From Pedobacter xixiisoli (GTDB taxonomy: Bacteria > Bacteroidota > Bacteroidia > Sphingobacteriales > Sphingobacteriaceae): DNA of 64,000 nucleotides. The notes beneath the pieces were generated by a model. That model did no database searches. It saw nothing but the letters and a program-made list of their open reading frames with translations, and was not told the DNA's origin. A program made the position numbers and the translations under genes. The DNA is taken from contig NZ_OCMT01000004.1 of the NCBI RefSeq assembly GCF_900215335.1, positions 496,001 to 560,000 of the forward strand, given 5' to 3'. Position 1 is the first letter of the stretch, and every line of letters begins with the position of its first letter. This document shows positions 27,653 to 36,605 of this stretch, piece after piece.

Positions 27653-28420
27653 TTAAAACGAATAACCTATACGAATACCATTTACAAGCGAGGTGCCAAA
27701 TTTACTGGTTGAGTTATTACTGTAATAATTTGGAGTTGTAGGGTTCTGTCCGGTTACGGTTGCCTCTGGTGATTTGTATTTTGTTTTAGAATAACCTAGG
27801 TTAAATTCATACCCTAAAAAGAAATCTTTTGCCATGTAAAAATCGAAACCTGCAACTGCGGTTACGCCAAAGCGATTATAAGCATTTTCTGTAACCTTTG
27901 TTATTGTAGTGGTGTAATAATAATAAGGTGGCGTACCAGCTTGAATGTATTGGGAAGTATATTCTACCCAAGCATTTTTAATTTTTGAAGTAGAGGCGTT
28001 GTTAGAGATTTCTTGGTTAGCACTTTTTGTTCCCCAAAAAATATCGGCTCCAATATAGGGAGATAGTCTTTTAGTTCCTTTAAAGTGTTTTTCGATACCA
28101 AAGTTTAAACCAAAACTGGTGCTTTTTCTTTTCTCGGAAGTGAAGTTAGATTGAGCTCCGTAAGGAGTGCCATAGTTTTGAGCCGAATCAATAGTGTTAA
28201 CGTTAAAACCTAATCTTAAGGCTAATTGAGGAGATAGAAAGTATCTTCCTTTTACCTGATTAAGTACGTTGTTGAAACTTAAATTTCCTTTGAAAGGGTT
28301 GAAGTTTAATTCGGTAGCGAAGCTTCCTTTAGTAGGTTTGAAATCAGAAGTTTCAGATTCTTGAGCGCTAGCATAGAGCGAGACCATTGCGATTGCAACG
28401 GTTAAAAACATTTTTTTCAT
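27653..28420 (-). CDS. Outer-membrane beta-barrel protein
   Basis: 255 residues. Signal peptide MKKMFLTVAIAMVSLYASA-QE, then alternating beta-strands (FATELNFNPFKGNLSFN, YFLSPQLALRLGFNVN, SFGLNFGIEKHF) and a terminal GIRIGYSF. Aromatic-ended strands and a final Phe are the marks of an 8-10-strand porin-like barrel of the OmpW/OmpA-barrel type. First gene of a two-gene operon with the IPT lipoprotein. TATATTCG about 27 nt upstream of the ATG is one base from the -7 consensus. Confidence 0.85.
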   Translation of the reverse strand: MKKMFLTVAIAMVSLYASAQESETSDFKPTKGSFATELNFNPFKGNLSFNNVLNQVKGRYFLSPQLALRLGFNVNTIDSAQNYGTPYGAQSNFTSEKRKSTSFGLNFGIEKHFKGTKRLSPYIGADIFWGTKSANQEISNNASTSKIKNAWVEYTSQYIQAGTPPYYYYTTTITKVTENAYNRFGVTAVAGFDFYMAKDFFLGYEFNLGYSKTKYKSPEATVTGQNPTTPNYYSNNSTSKFGTSLVNGIRIGYSF

Positions 28421-28488
28421 TAGACGGGTTAATTTTTGCTGCGAATATAATTGTTATTCGCTGAAAGAGAATAGAATAAGTTGAACTT

Positions 28489-29640
28489 TTAGTGGATAAG
28501 CACTGTATTGAATTTGATAAACAGTTTAAATAGATTTTCGAAGGCTGTTAACGGTAATTTTTTGGCAATATCGTCCACATCGTGATATGCAGGAGAGCCA
28601 CCCTGTGTATATAAGAAAAATGCTGGAACTCCCTTTTCGGTAAAAAAATGATGATCGCTGTTGGCGGCTTTTCCCCTAGGATTAATTTTAGTTAGGTATT
28701 TATGCTCGGCATTAATCTTGTTGAGCAATGCAAATTCTTGGGGATGTATGGTCGCATTGACAACTGTAGCTCCAGCATCGCCATTGCCCAATAAATCTAA
28801 ATTCCAAAGAAATCGAATGTTTTGTAAAGGGAATAGCGGATTTTCGGTAAAATACTTAGAACCCAACAATCCAGCTTCTTCTGCCGCAAAGGCAATAAAA
28901 ACAATGCTGTACTTTGGTGGATTGGCAGCGTAGTACTTTGCTAGGTTCAATAACATGGCTATTCCGCTGGCATTATCATTAGCACCCGGGAAATAAATCT
29001 GTTCGCCCATTCCTCCCAAATGATCATAATGTGCGGTAAATACAATCATTGAATCGGGCTTTGCGGTGCCCTTTACCATGGCTAATACATTTGCCGCTTT
29101 AAAATTAGGCTCTAATCTGTTCTCTACATCAACCTTAATCACCGTAGGGTTAGTTATTACAGCTTTTTGACTGATTTCGATAATCGTGTAATCCAATACT
29201 TTTTGCGAAACCGACCAAGTTAGTTTAGGCTGTAAACTGATAGCGATACTTCCGCTTTTACCTAGATACGTAAGACTATCTTTTTTGACGAGGCTATCGG
29301 TAATGCTTATTCCTTTGCTTGCTTGGTGTACGATAAAGTCTTTTCCTGCGATTAATTTCCTTCCATCTAGCTTCACCTCCATTTTACTTGGAAAAGTGTT
29401 TACAGCGAAGGAAAAGCCTTGTTTAAAATCATTACTACTAATAGGCACCAAACCAAAGCTTCTAAATTCCTTTTCAATATAGTTGGCGGCTTTGCCCATC
29501 CCATCTTTGGTATAACCACGGCCCCAATACTTTTTAGAAGTTAAGGTGTTGATGGTTTTCTTTGCGTAGTTTAAGTCTTGTGCGAAGGCATTAGAACCAA
29601 AGAAAAAAGAAATGAATAGGAGGAAAGGTAAACGGTACAT
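28489..29640 (-). CDS. Secreted M28-family metallopeptidase
   Basis: 383 residues from ATG 29640, which starts the signal peptide MYRLPFLLFISFFFGSNAFA-QD; an upstream ATG at 29691 adds an unlikely extension. Zinc-ligand blocks are in order: HYDHLGG, GANDNASGIAML (bridging Asp), FAAEEAGLLGS (catalytic Glu and Glu ligand), LWNLDLLGNG (Asp) and SDHHFFTEKGVPAFF (His). M28 enzymes are aminopeptidases acting on peptides in the periplasm or outside. The first 120 residues form a PA-type or lead-in domain. It is separated from the upstream DUF6607 gene by a terminator hairpin. Confidence 0.9.
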   Translation of the reverse strand: MYRLPFLLFISFFFGSNAFAQDLNYAKKTINTLTSKKYWGRGYTKDGMGKAANYIEKEFRSFGLVPISSNDFKQGFSFAVNTFPSKMEVKLDGRKLIAGKDFIVHQASKGISITDSLVKKDSLTYLGKSGSIAISLQPKLTWSVSQKVLDYTIIEISQKAVITNPTVIKVDVENRLEPNFKAANVLAMVKGTAKPDSMIVFTAHYDHLGGMGEQIYFPGANDNASGIAMLLNLAKYYAANPPKYSIVFIAFAAEEAGLLGSKYFTENPLFPLQNIRFLWNLDLLGNGDAGATVVNATIHPQEFALLNKINAEHKYLTKINPRGKAANSDHHFFTEKGVPAFFLYTQGGSPAYHDVDDIAKKLPLTAFENLFKLFIKFNTVLIH

Positions 29641-29643
29641 ACG

Positions 29644-29692
29644 AAAAAATGCTTTGTGCCCACAATATATAAAATTGCCGACACAAAGCATT
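29644..29692 (-). terminator. Terminator hairpin after the PepSY/DUF6607 operon
   Basis: AATGCTTTGTG and CACAAAGCATT pair across a 23-nt AT-rich loop. On the minus strand the stem is followed by TTTTTT, so it ends the operon coming from 34403. It lies immediately before the M28 start, so that gene's own promoter must be within or overlapping this hairpin. Confidence 0.65.
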
Positions 29693-29713
29693 CGTATTGC
29701 TTTTTAATAAGGA

Positions 29714-30637
29714 TTATCCTTTGATTAAATAAGCATTGATGATTTTAGTAATTTCTTCTTTGTTTTTAGCCGATGACCAGTTTTCTTTTACAGATTGTGC
29801 ATTGGCAGCGAAGAATTTCTCGTAAAGTAATTTATTATCTACTTTCGGAGCCAATTTGATTACTGTATTGTTAGCAAAAACATTGTCCCAAATGTCGCGG
29901 GCATCTTTCCAGAATGGGGCATTTTTCTTCCACCATTCTTGTGAGTAGGCAAAAGATTTAGGATCTGTTTTAACAAATTCTTCTAAGCCTTTTTCTTGCG
30001 CAATCATTTTATCTTTTTCTCCTGGCGTACGAACAATTTTCTTGTTGTCTTGCTCAAACATCCAGCCGTTTGGTGTTAAGTATACAAAGTTACGACGGTT
30101 TAACACGTTATAATCGTTGCGCTCAGTGTGCTCGCGGCGAGGAAGCGGAGAATCAGAATAGCTTAACCATTGCGACCTGCCATCTACATGCACCCAGCTA
30201 CCAATAGCTTGGTAACGCGGACTGTCATCCACTTGGAATACTTTTTGAGTCCATTTACCTTTAGTTTCTTCAGGTTTTAAGGTAAGGGTTTTCCAAGTGT
30301 CTTCTTTATCAAAAGCTAAGATTTTTGGATCTTCGTAAGTCCAATCTTCACGCCAGTGCTTAATGATCATGCTGTCGCCTCTCATTACCAATAAATGCTG
30401 AATCACGATTTTTTTAGGAGAGTCTTCCACAATAATGGCGATTTCTTTTGCAGAAGAACGATGTCTGTCGTGATACTTGTAGTCATCATTAGGAGAAAAA
30501 GTTTCTGCATAGTTAAAAGTAACCTTGTAAAAGCCAGCTAATGCTTTAATTGCGTTACGGTCTTGCTCAAATTTGTTTTGTGCAAAGGCAAACGAACCCG
30601 ATAAAAGTAAGACTGCCAATAAATGTATTTTCTTCAT
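29714..30637 (-). CDS. DUF6607-family exported protein
   Basis: 307 residues from ATG 30637 (signal peptide MKKIHLLAVLLLSGSFAFA-QN); the frame reaches further up but without a signal peptide. Conserved blocks such as HWREDWTYEDPKIL and YKYHDRHRSS, and many Trp, recall DUF6607, a family found beside TonB receptors and PepSY membrane proteins in Bacteroidota. That context fits a periplasmic helper in iron/siderophore or haem uptake. No catalytic residues can be assigned. It is third in the receptor-PepSY-DUF6607 operon. Confidence 0.7.
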   Translation of the reverse strand: MKKIHLLAVLLLSGSFAFAQNKFEQDRNAIKALAGFYKVTFNYAETFSPNDDYKYHDRHRSSAKEIAIIVEDSPKKIVIQHLLVMRGDSMIIKHWREDWTYEDPKILAFDKEDTWKTLTLKPEETKGKWTQKVFQVDDSPRYQAIGSWVHVDGRSQWLSYSDSPLPRREHTERNDYNVLNRRNFVYLTPNGWMFEQDNKKIVRTPGEKDKMIAQEKGLEEFVKTDPKSFAYSQEWWKKNAPFWKDARDIWDNVFANNTVIKLAPKVDNKLLYEKFFAANAQSVKENWSSAKNKEEITKIINAYLIKG

Positions 30638-30734
30638 GTTTTTATAATTGCTATTTAGACTTATTCCAAAGTATCTGCAAATTAACAAACCATAATTCTG
30701 ATAAGCAAATTATTTTTAATTATTCTAAATAAGT

Positions 30735-31895
30735 TTAGTGACTTGGTTTTGATTTGTTTCTTCGGCCCCACCAAATGATACAACCAGTGATAGGTAAACT
30801 TGCGGCAATTAAACTGGCTATAAATGCCAGTATTTTCCCTGGAATGCCGGCAATGGCACCAATATGGATGTCATAGTTCATCCGTATGATTTTGTCGGCG
30901 GCAGAGGTATTAGCGAATTTTCCAAATATGTGTTTCACTTCAATTTCTTTTAAGGTGTGTTGGTCGAAATACCTGTAATCTGCTTTCCAATAGGTGCTAG
31001 GATCTGGATTTTTAGCAATTTCTACAGTTCCTTTTTTATCCTCGGGAATGTGTACATCCATACTTCCTTTAAACTTTGGGTCTTCCTTCATAAATCTTGC
31101 CCATAATTGATCTGCCGCTGCGGCGTTTAAATTCAATTTGGCAATAGATGTCGTATCAGAATAGGTTTCTTCAAACATTGTGATGCTTTTACCACCAGAG
31201 CTCACCCAATAAACAGATTTAGAAAACCACTGAAAACCCATGATCATACCTGTTAAACCAATAAAAATGGCAACGAAGGTGATATAAAAGCCTAAGACGT
31301 TGTGCAGATCGTAGTTTAACCTGCGCCATTTCGATTTCAACTTTACAGAGAATCTTTGTTTCCTAGCTGCTTTACTTTTTGGCCACCATAAAATCAATCC
31401 CGAGATAAGCAGGAAAACGAACATCATTGTGGCTGTGGTTAAAATCGGTTGCCCAATTTCTGGAGGTAGCCACAAGTAATAATGCCCCATGATGATGATC
31501 CTAAAGAAATCCTCATCCATATTTTTAACCTTTAAAACTTTACCGCTGTACTGATCAACAAATACGGTATAGTAGTAGGCAGGGACATCGTGATAGTAAA
31601 CTACCTGTGCGGTTCTGCCAGGCTGATAATTTACGCTGTGCGCTTTCTTGTTTGGCAAAGCTTTATCTGCAATTGCTTTGAGTTGAGTTGGCGGTAAAAG
31701 AGGTTTGCGCTGTGTTTCAGTAAAGCGATAAGATTGAGTCGCATCTTCAATTTCTCTTTCAAATGCTAGGATGCAACCCGTAATACCCAGAAATACCACA
31801 AAAAGCCCGGAGATTAAACCGAGCCATAAGTGTATTCTGCCTATCCAGTATTTAAATTGATTTTTCTTTTTCTTTATTGGCTTTCTAGCTTCCAT
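30735..31895 (-). CDS. PepSY-associated TM-helix protein (iron-uptake type)
   Basis: 386 residues with four TM helices: about 20-45 (WIGRIHLWLGLISGLFVVFLGITG), 140-165 (ATMMFVFLLISGLILWW), 190-215 (LHNVLGFYITFVAIFIGLTGMIMG) and 350-375. His residues sit at helix ends (HLWLG, HNVLGFY), as in the family, where they may bind haem. PepSY-like extracytoplasmic segments lie between helices 1 and 2. Homologues beside siderophore receptors are thought to act in ferric-siderophore reduction at the inner membrane. It follows the TonB receptor at 55 nt with a hairpin in between. Confidence 0.88.
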   Translation of the reverse strand: MEARKPIKKKKNQFKYWIGRIHLWLGLISGLFVVFLGITGCILAFEREIEDATQSYRFTETQRKPLLPPTQLKAIADKALPNKKAHSVNYQPGRTAQVVYYHDVPAYYYTVFVDQYSGKVLKVKNMDEDFFRIIIMGHYYLWLPPEIGQPILTTATMMFVFLLISGLILWWPKSKAARKQRFSVKLKSKWRRLNYDLHNVLGFYITFVAIFIGLTGMIMGFQWFSKSVYWVSSGGKSITMFEETYSDTTSIAKLNLNAAAADQLWARFMKEDPKFKGSMDVHIPEDKKGTVEIAKNPDPSTYWKADYRYFDQHTLKEIEVKHIFGKFANTSAADKIIRMNYDIHIGAIAGIPGKILAFIASLIAASLPITGCIIWWGRRNKSKPSH

Positions 31896-31908
31896 TCTGT
31901 ATCATTTG

Positions 31909-31945
31909 AAAGCCAACCAAGCTTTGTTTTGATGGTTGGCTTTTT
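31909..31945. terminator. Intercistronic hairpin between receptor and PepSY genes
   Basis: AAAGCCAACCA pairs with TGGTTGGCTTT around a 13-nt loop. In the direction of the operon (minus) it is followed by only a short T run, so it may act as a partial terminator or RNA stabiliser that sets receptor expression above that of the membrane protein. Confidence 0.55.
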
Positions 31946-31949
31946 ATAA

Positions 31950-34403
31950 TTAAAATTTATAAGCTATGCTCAATCTATAATTTCTAGGCGCTTCAGCTTG
32001 CCAAGAATAAACACCTAAATCGTAGTTAGGGGCATTCCAATAGCCGGTGTAGTAAGCTCCCGTGAATAGATACTTGTCTAGTACGTTGAAAACATTCGCA
32101 TTTATTCTCAAGCTTTTATTTTCCCAGAATAAACCGCCATCTAATTTGAAATAGTTTGGCAGATTACGCTCTTCGTTAGTACCGCTAAAAGTACCCATGG
32201 CACGACCAGCTAAATGGCTGAAACCAGCGCTAATACCAGTGCCTTTTAAAGCTCCGTTTTGTAAGGTATAGCTTAGCCAAGCGTTTGAGGTATGTTTAGC
32301 AAAGCCGGGTACTACTTCTCCCACTGCCACTCCTTGTACTCCATCAGCAACTTTGGTAATTTTTCCATCGGTGTAGGCATAGTTGGCAATTAGCTTTAAA
32401 CCTGCAGTAATTTCACCTCTTACGTCAAATTCGATACCTTGTGCTCTTTTCTCGCCAATTACGATGCTATAGTTTTCTCTGATAGGGTTTGCGGGATCAG
32501 CAGGATTCGGAATAAAACTATTCGTCGGGTCTGTGCCTAGTTCATTTTGCTTCACTATCCTATACACCGATAGCGTAGTATTCCATTTGCCATCTAGCCA
32601 ATCTTTTTTAATACCTGCTTCATAATTGGTTCCAGTTAATGGCAGGTTTTCTTGACCATTACGTAAAATGCCTGATTGTGGTACAAAAGATTGGTCGTAA
32701 ACTGCATAGATTGAAGTATTCTTGTCAACGGAGTAACTTAAGCCAAGTCTTGGTGTCACTTTTTTCGCTGTATTAGGCGTACCACCATAGGCAGATTGGT
32801 TAACATAAGTATATCTTCCTGCCAAAGTCAGTCTCAATTTATTATTGAAGAAACCTAATTCGTCCTGGATATAAGCGCTAAGGTATTTTTGATCGATGTT
32901 GTTTGCTGCACCTCGTTCCTGTAGACTAAGGCTTCTATCAAATGAAGGATATCCATTACCTGGAAAGCCATAATTTGGATTATTGACATCAAACGGTGCG
33001 CTGGCCAAGTCTAAATCATGAGATTGGTTAAAGTCTGCTATGTAATGTTTCTTACCTCCATCAAATCCAGCTAAAATTCTGTGTACAATACCACCCGTAT
33101 TTGCTTGGCCATTGATGAAAAACTGAGCCAGTTTCATGGTGCTTTCTGCATCCCAAATACCTACATTTCTGATAATGGTATTGTTTGTATAGACGGCCGA
33201 TGGCCAAGAACTGTAACCGGTTTGCAGATATTTTGAGTAAGCCACTTGCGCAGTAGCTTTCCAAGTATCACTGAAATTATGTTGTAGGTTTACAAATGCG
33301 CTATGGTCGTTTATTCTCGTGTCTGGTACTCCAGGCTGCGTAAAAGTAAAGTCTCTAGGCAGTGTAGCGTAGCCGTTAGGACTAAAGATATAATACGAAC
33401 CTACTTCCGTCATCTTTGCGTTTTGTAAAGCATATTCTGCAGTAATTTTGGTCTTACGGCTTAATTGATAACTCAACGACGGAGCGAAAGTGTATCTATC
33501 GTTGCTTTCATAAGGTCTAAAAGAGCCTTTAGTTTGTGCTGCTGCATTCAGTCTAAACAAGAATTTACCGTCGGCGGTTATTTTATGGTCAAGATCTATG
33601 GCAGTTCTGTATAAATCAAAGCTTCCAATGGTGAAAGAAACCTCCCCTTTATTGATTCCAGTAGGTTTTTTAGTTACAACGTTGTATAAACCGCTCGGAT
33701 CGCCATTGCCCAACATAAATCCAGCTGGACCTTTTACAAACTCAATATGATCTACAAAGCTCATGTCTTCGGTTAAGGGCCCCCAGTAAGAGTTTACGAA
33801 ATTAAAGCCATTACGCATTGCTTGTACTTGCGATCCTCTCATTTTAATATTGGTGTATAAGTCGCCCCAATGTTCTGATCTAGCAGCACCACTTACATTT
33901 CTTATCAATCCATCGCTCATACTAATAATTTGTTGATCTTTAATAAGTTGCTCGCTAACCGTTTGGATGTTTTGAGGAGCTTCTAATAGAGGTTCATTTA
34001 ATCTAAGAGAGGCCGATGGCAAACTAACCTTATACTTGTTTTTCTTGCCTTCAATGGTAACTTCTTGAAGTGCCTCTTTATTTTCGGTAAGTATAAAATT
34101 CAAGCTGGCTGTTTCTCCAGCAGTTACGGTGATGTTTTTCTCTTGGGAGATTAAACCTACGGCACTCACTTTTAATGTATAATTGCCTGGTTTTATCTTA
34201 TTCAATGTGAAGTTTCCATTATCATCAGATAAGGTATTTTGAGTTAATCCTTTTAGGCCAACACTGATAAAGGCGGCAGGTTGCCCGTCTGATGTGGTAA
34301 TTTTTCCTTTGATGGTAGAGGTCTGTTGAGAGAAAGCGTTAAGACTTAGGGATAGCAGCATAAAAACTATCGTGATTGATCTTAAAGTAGCTTTAGAATA
34401 CAT
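31950..34403 (-). CDS. TonB-dependent siderophore receptor
   Basis: 817 residues. Signal peptide 1-25 (SLSLNAFS-QQ), carboxypeptidase-regulatory-like domain about 29-115, then the plug (about 130-240) with GFMLGNGDPSGLYNVVTKKP, the pattern seen in FhuA/FpvA-type siderophore receptors rather than in SusC. The barrel ends RLSIAYKF. Two genes downstream encode PepSY and DUF6607 proteins, the usual iron-uptake company. A consensus promoter lies upstream. The ligand, probably a ferric siderophore, cannot be named. I did not find a clear Fur box. Confidence 0.9.
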   Translation of the reverse strand: MYSKATLRSITIVFMLLSLSLNAFSQQTSTIKGKITTSDGQPAAFISVGLKGLTQNTLSDDNGNFTLNKIKPGNYTLKVSAVGLISQEKNITVTAGETASLNFILTENKEALQEVTIEGKKNKYKVSLPSASLRLNEPLLEAPQNIQTVSEQLIKDQQIISMSDGLIRNVSGAARSEHWGDLYTNIKMRGSQVQAMRNGFNFVNSYWGPLTEDMSFVDHIEFVKGPAGFMLGNGDPSGLYNVVTKKPTGINKGEVSFTIGSFDLYRTAIDLDHKITADGKFLFRLNAAAQTKGSFRPYESNDRYTFAPSLSYQLSRKTKITAEYALQNAKMTEVGSYYIFSPNGYATLPRDFTFTQPGVPDTRINDHSAFVNLQHNFSDTWKATAQVAYSKYLQTGYSSWPSAVYTNNTIIRNVGIWDAESTMKLAQFFINGQANTGGIVHRILAGFDGGKKHYIADFNQSHDLDLASAPFDVNNPNYGFPGNGYPSFDRSLSLQERGAANNIDQKYLSAYIQDELGFFNNKLRLTLAGRYTYVNQSAYGGTPNTAKKVTPRLGLSYSVDKNTSIYAVYDQSFVPQSGILRNGQENLPLTGTNYEAGIKKDWLDGKWNTTLSVYRIVKQNELGTDPTNSFIPNPADPANPIRENYSIVIGEKRAQGIEFDVRGEITAGLKLIANYAYTDGKITKVADGVQGVAVGEVVPGFAKHTSNAWLSYTLQNGALKGTGISAGFSHLAGRAMGTFSGTNEERNLPNYFKLDGGLFWENKSLRINANVFNVLDKYLFTGAYYTGYWNAPNYDLGVYSWQAEAPRNYRLSIAYKF

Positions 34404-34438
34404 TTTAATTTTTTATTTAGACTTATTATAAATTGTGG

Positions 34439-34469
34439 CAAATATAGAGCGTAATTTTTTAATTACAAA
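34439..34469 (-). promoter_or_regulatory. Consensus promoter of the TonB-receptor operon
   Basis: Read on the minus strand: TTTG (34469-34466), a 19-nt spacer, then TATATTTG (34446-34439). This is a perfect match to the Bacteroidota promoter TTTG-N19-TAnnTTTG. Transcription should start near 34432, giving a leader of about 30 nt. Confidence 0.8.
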
Positions 34470-34543
34470 TTAAAATGAGATTAGAAGATAGATTGATGTA
34501 AAACTTGTCAGCTTTTCTGCTGTTATAGCAAAAAAACATCGTT

Positions 34544-35746
34544 ATGGACATTAGATCTAATGAACCTTTTTGGTTAGTAAATAATGGAATTTTAAATGCT
34601 TATCCCTCGCTAAGAAAGGATATGGTTTGCGATGTACTGATTGTTGGTGCTGGTATTACTGGAGCATTAATGGCACATGCATGTGTTGGTGCAGGTTTTC
34701 ATACCGTCGTGATTGATAAGAGGGAAGTAGCTAACGGGAGTACCTCTGCAACAACTTCTATGTTGCAATATGAAATTGACGTACCACTTTATGAATTGGA
34801 AAAACTAATAGGCGAAGTAGGAGCAATAGCGAGTTACAAAGCTTGTCGAAATGCTATTGATAGGCTAGGGCGTATTGCCGAAGATATAAAATCTGATGCG
34901 GGTTTTACCAAGAAAGATTCGCTTTATTTTGCCAATACAACAAAAGATGTAAAGTGGCTAAAGCAAGAGTTTGAAAAGAGACTAAAGGCTGGTTTCGAAG
35001 TACAATGGTTAGATGCAAAACAGATTCAAGCGGACTATGACTTGAAAGCGGAAGGTGGAATTCTGTCAAAAGATGGCGCAAGTGTAGATGCATTTCGTTT
35101 GGCTCATCAATTGCTAAACTATAATCAAAAGCGAAAACTAGAAATTTATGATAAAACAGCACTCAAAAAGGTAAAGTACCTGAAAGACGAGGTGTTGATA
35201 GAAACGAACACAGAAGCAAAAATTAGGGCTAAAAAAATTATCTACTGTACTGGATATGAAAGCACACAGGTTATCCCAGAGAAGATAGTGAAGCTGAAAA
35301 GCACCTATGCCATGGTTAGCGAAAGAATGGATCAAATTCCATCCTCGTTAAACAATACCTTATTTTGGAATACCGACAATCCATATTTATACATGCGTAC
35401 CACGGCTGATGGAAGACTATTGGTTGGTGGCGAAGACGAGAACTTTAAAAATGCTACGCTACGAGATGCTTTGCTGAATAAGAAGGAAGAAAAGTTAACA
35501 AAAGCAATTCATAAGCTAATGCCCAAAACGGAATTTATAACAGACTTTGTGTGGTGTGGTACTTTTGGCGAAACCAAGGATGGTTTGCCTTATATTGGTC
35601 CTCATCCCAAATTCCCAAACACTTATTTTTGCTTGGGATTTGGAGGAAATGGGATTACATTTTCGGTAATTGGTGCCGATATGATTGTGGGTATGTTGCA
35701 AAATGAAATAGACCCCTTTGCTTATTTCTTTAGGTTTGGCAGGTAA
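34544..35746 (+). CDS. FAD-dependent oxidoreductase (DAO family)
   Basis: 400 residues. The N-terminal dinucleotide fold has VLIVGAGITGALMAHAC (GxGxxG at about 35-40) and an acidic strand end VVIDKREVANGSTSATTS, the latter being the family's flavin-contact segment. CTGYEST and the C-terminal GLPYIGPHPKFPNTYFCLGFGGNG close the FAD site. Many relatives carry a C-terminal Rieske domain; this one ends right after the FAD domain. Substrate unknown, probably an amine or amino acid. It converges on the DUF4397 gene with stop codons directly adjacent. Confidence 0.85.
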   Translation: MDIRSNEPFWLVNNGILNAYPSLRKDMVCDVLIVGAGITGALMAHACVGAGFHTVVIDKREVANGSTSATTSMLQYEIDVPLYELEKLIGEVGAIASYKACRNAIDRLGRIAEDIKSDAGFTKKDSLYFANTTKDVKWLKQEFEKRLKAGFEVQWLDAKQIQADYDLKAEGGILSKDGASVDAFRLAHQLLNYNQKRKLEIYDKTALKKVKYLKDEVLIETNTEAKIRAKKIIYCTGYESTQVIPEKIVKLKSTYAMVSERMDQIPSSLNNTLFWNTDNPYLYMRTTADGRLLVGGEDENFKNATLRDALLNKKEEKLTKAIHKLMPKTEFITDFVWCGTFGETKDGLPYIGPHPKFPNTYFCLGFGGNGITFSVIGADMIVGMLQNEIDPFAYFFRFGR

Positions 35747-35767
35747 TTATTGGTGGGTAATTACCTG
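35740..35767. terminator. Hairpin across the two convergent stop codons
   Basis: CAGGTAATTA and TAATTACCTG pair around an 8-nt loop. The first arm contains both stop codons (TAA 35744-35746 and its minus-strand neighbour 35749-35747). There is no T run, so it may block exonucleases rather than terminate. Confidence 0.4.
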
Positions 35768-36451
35768 TCCGTTAAAAGTTCTTTCGTTGTTGCCTGGGTT
35801 AAACTTGCCACCAGCAATAATGGTATAGAATTTTCCATTTACTAAAGTGTGCTCGACAGTAGTTTTAGCTGTACTCGCAGAAGTTTCTTTAATTTCGAAA
35901 ACCTTTGCACCAGCATCTACAGCTGCAAATGCGCTATTTTTCTTAAAAGCTTGGTTAGATGCTAAATTGGTGGTTGCATCTTTGATACGTAAATCTAAAG
36001 CAGTTGCATCAGGCGATAAATTAATGAAACGTACGTAAGCTTTGTCGGCTGCTGGAGTCCCAAAATCATCTGTAACAAGCACACCATCAAAGCTTCCGGT
36101 GTTGCCCGTTAAATATAAAGTAGAAAAAGTGTTGTTGCCTACCGCAATGCCAGTTTTAGTGTAAACTGAAGCCGTTTCACTCGCTATGGTAAACTTGCTT
36201 TCGTAAGTGCCTGCAGTAAGTTGGGTATATTTCACACCTCCTGCATAAGGTAAAGCAGCGCTATTCAATTTTGAACCATTTAGATATACGTCATGAGTAG
36301 CGGTGCTTGGTGAAGCATTATAAATACTTAAAGAACCATATTCTGTTACTTGGGTATCATTTTTTCCGCAAGCAGAGGCCAAAGCAACTATTGCGATTGC
36401 GAATATGCTATATAATGTTTTGAATGAGAATTTGGTATAAGTTGTATTCAT
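35747..36451 (-). CDS. DUF4397-domain lipoprotein
   Basis: 234 residues from ATG 36451 (MNTTYTKFSFKTLYSIF...). The lipobox ASAC follows a clear hydrophobic stretch; the frame extends 14 codons further up without improving the signal. The mature protein begins GKNDTQVTEYGSLSIYNASPS and has the double beta-sandwich repeats of DUF4397 (VRFINLSPDATALDLRI). These are exported proteins of unsettled function. It lies between the FAD oxidoreductase (convergent) and argH (same strand, separate terminator) and has a good -7 element plus the TGTTAAA motif upstream. Confidence 0.85.
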   Translation of the reverse strand: MNTTYTKFSFKTLYSIFAIAIVALASACGKNDTQVTEYGSLSIYNASPSTATHDVYLNGSKLNSAALPYAGGVKYTQLTAGTYESKFTIASETASVYTKTGIAVGNNTFSTLYLTGNTGSFDGVLVTDDFGTPAADKAYVRFINLSPDATALDLRIKDATTNLASNQAFKKNSAFAAVDAGAKVFEIKETSASTAKTTVEHTLVNGKFYTIIAGGKFNPGNNERTFNGQVITHQ

Positions 36452-36490
36452 GTTTAAGAATTGATGACTAATTAGTCGTAAGATTATTTT

Positions 36491-36545
36491 CAAATATACA
36501 AATATTGCTTTTATCGGTTTTATTCTGATGTTAAACTTTGTTAAA
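36491..36545 (-). promoter_or_regulatory. -7 element and TGTTAAA direct repeat upstream of the DUF4397 gene
   Basis: On the minus strand TATATTTG (36498-36491) is an exact TAnnTTTG. Thirty nt upstream lies the plus-strand text TGTTAAACTTTGTTAAA (36529-36545), again TGTTAAA twice with a 10-bp period. It has the same spacing to the -7 element as at the 3150 SusC gene but is inverted relative to the gene. Confidence 0.5.
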
Positions 36546-36571
36546 TCGAATCAGAAGACAAGTTTTAAAAG

Positions 36572-36600
36572 AAAAGACCCGAATTTACTTCGAGTCTTTT
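36572..36600 (-). terminator. Terminator of the arginine operon
   Basis: AAAAGACCCGAA pairs with TTCGAGTCTTTT (one G-U pair) around TTTAC, directly after the argH stop, with A and T runs on both sides. Confidence 0.85.
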
Positions 36601-36605
36601 AAAAT

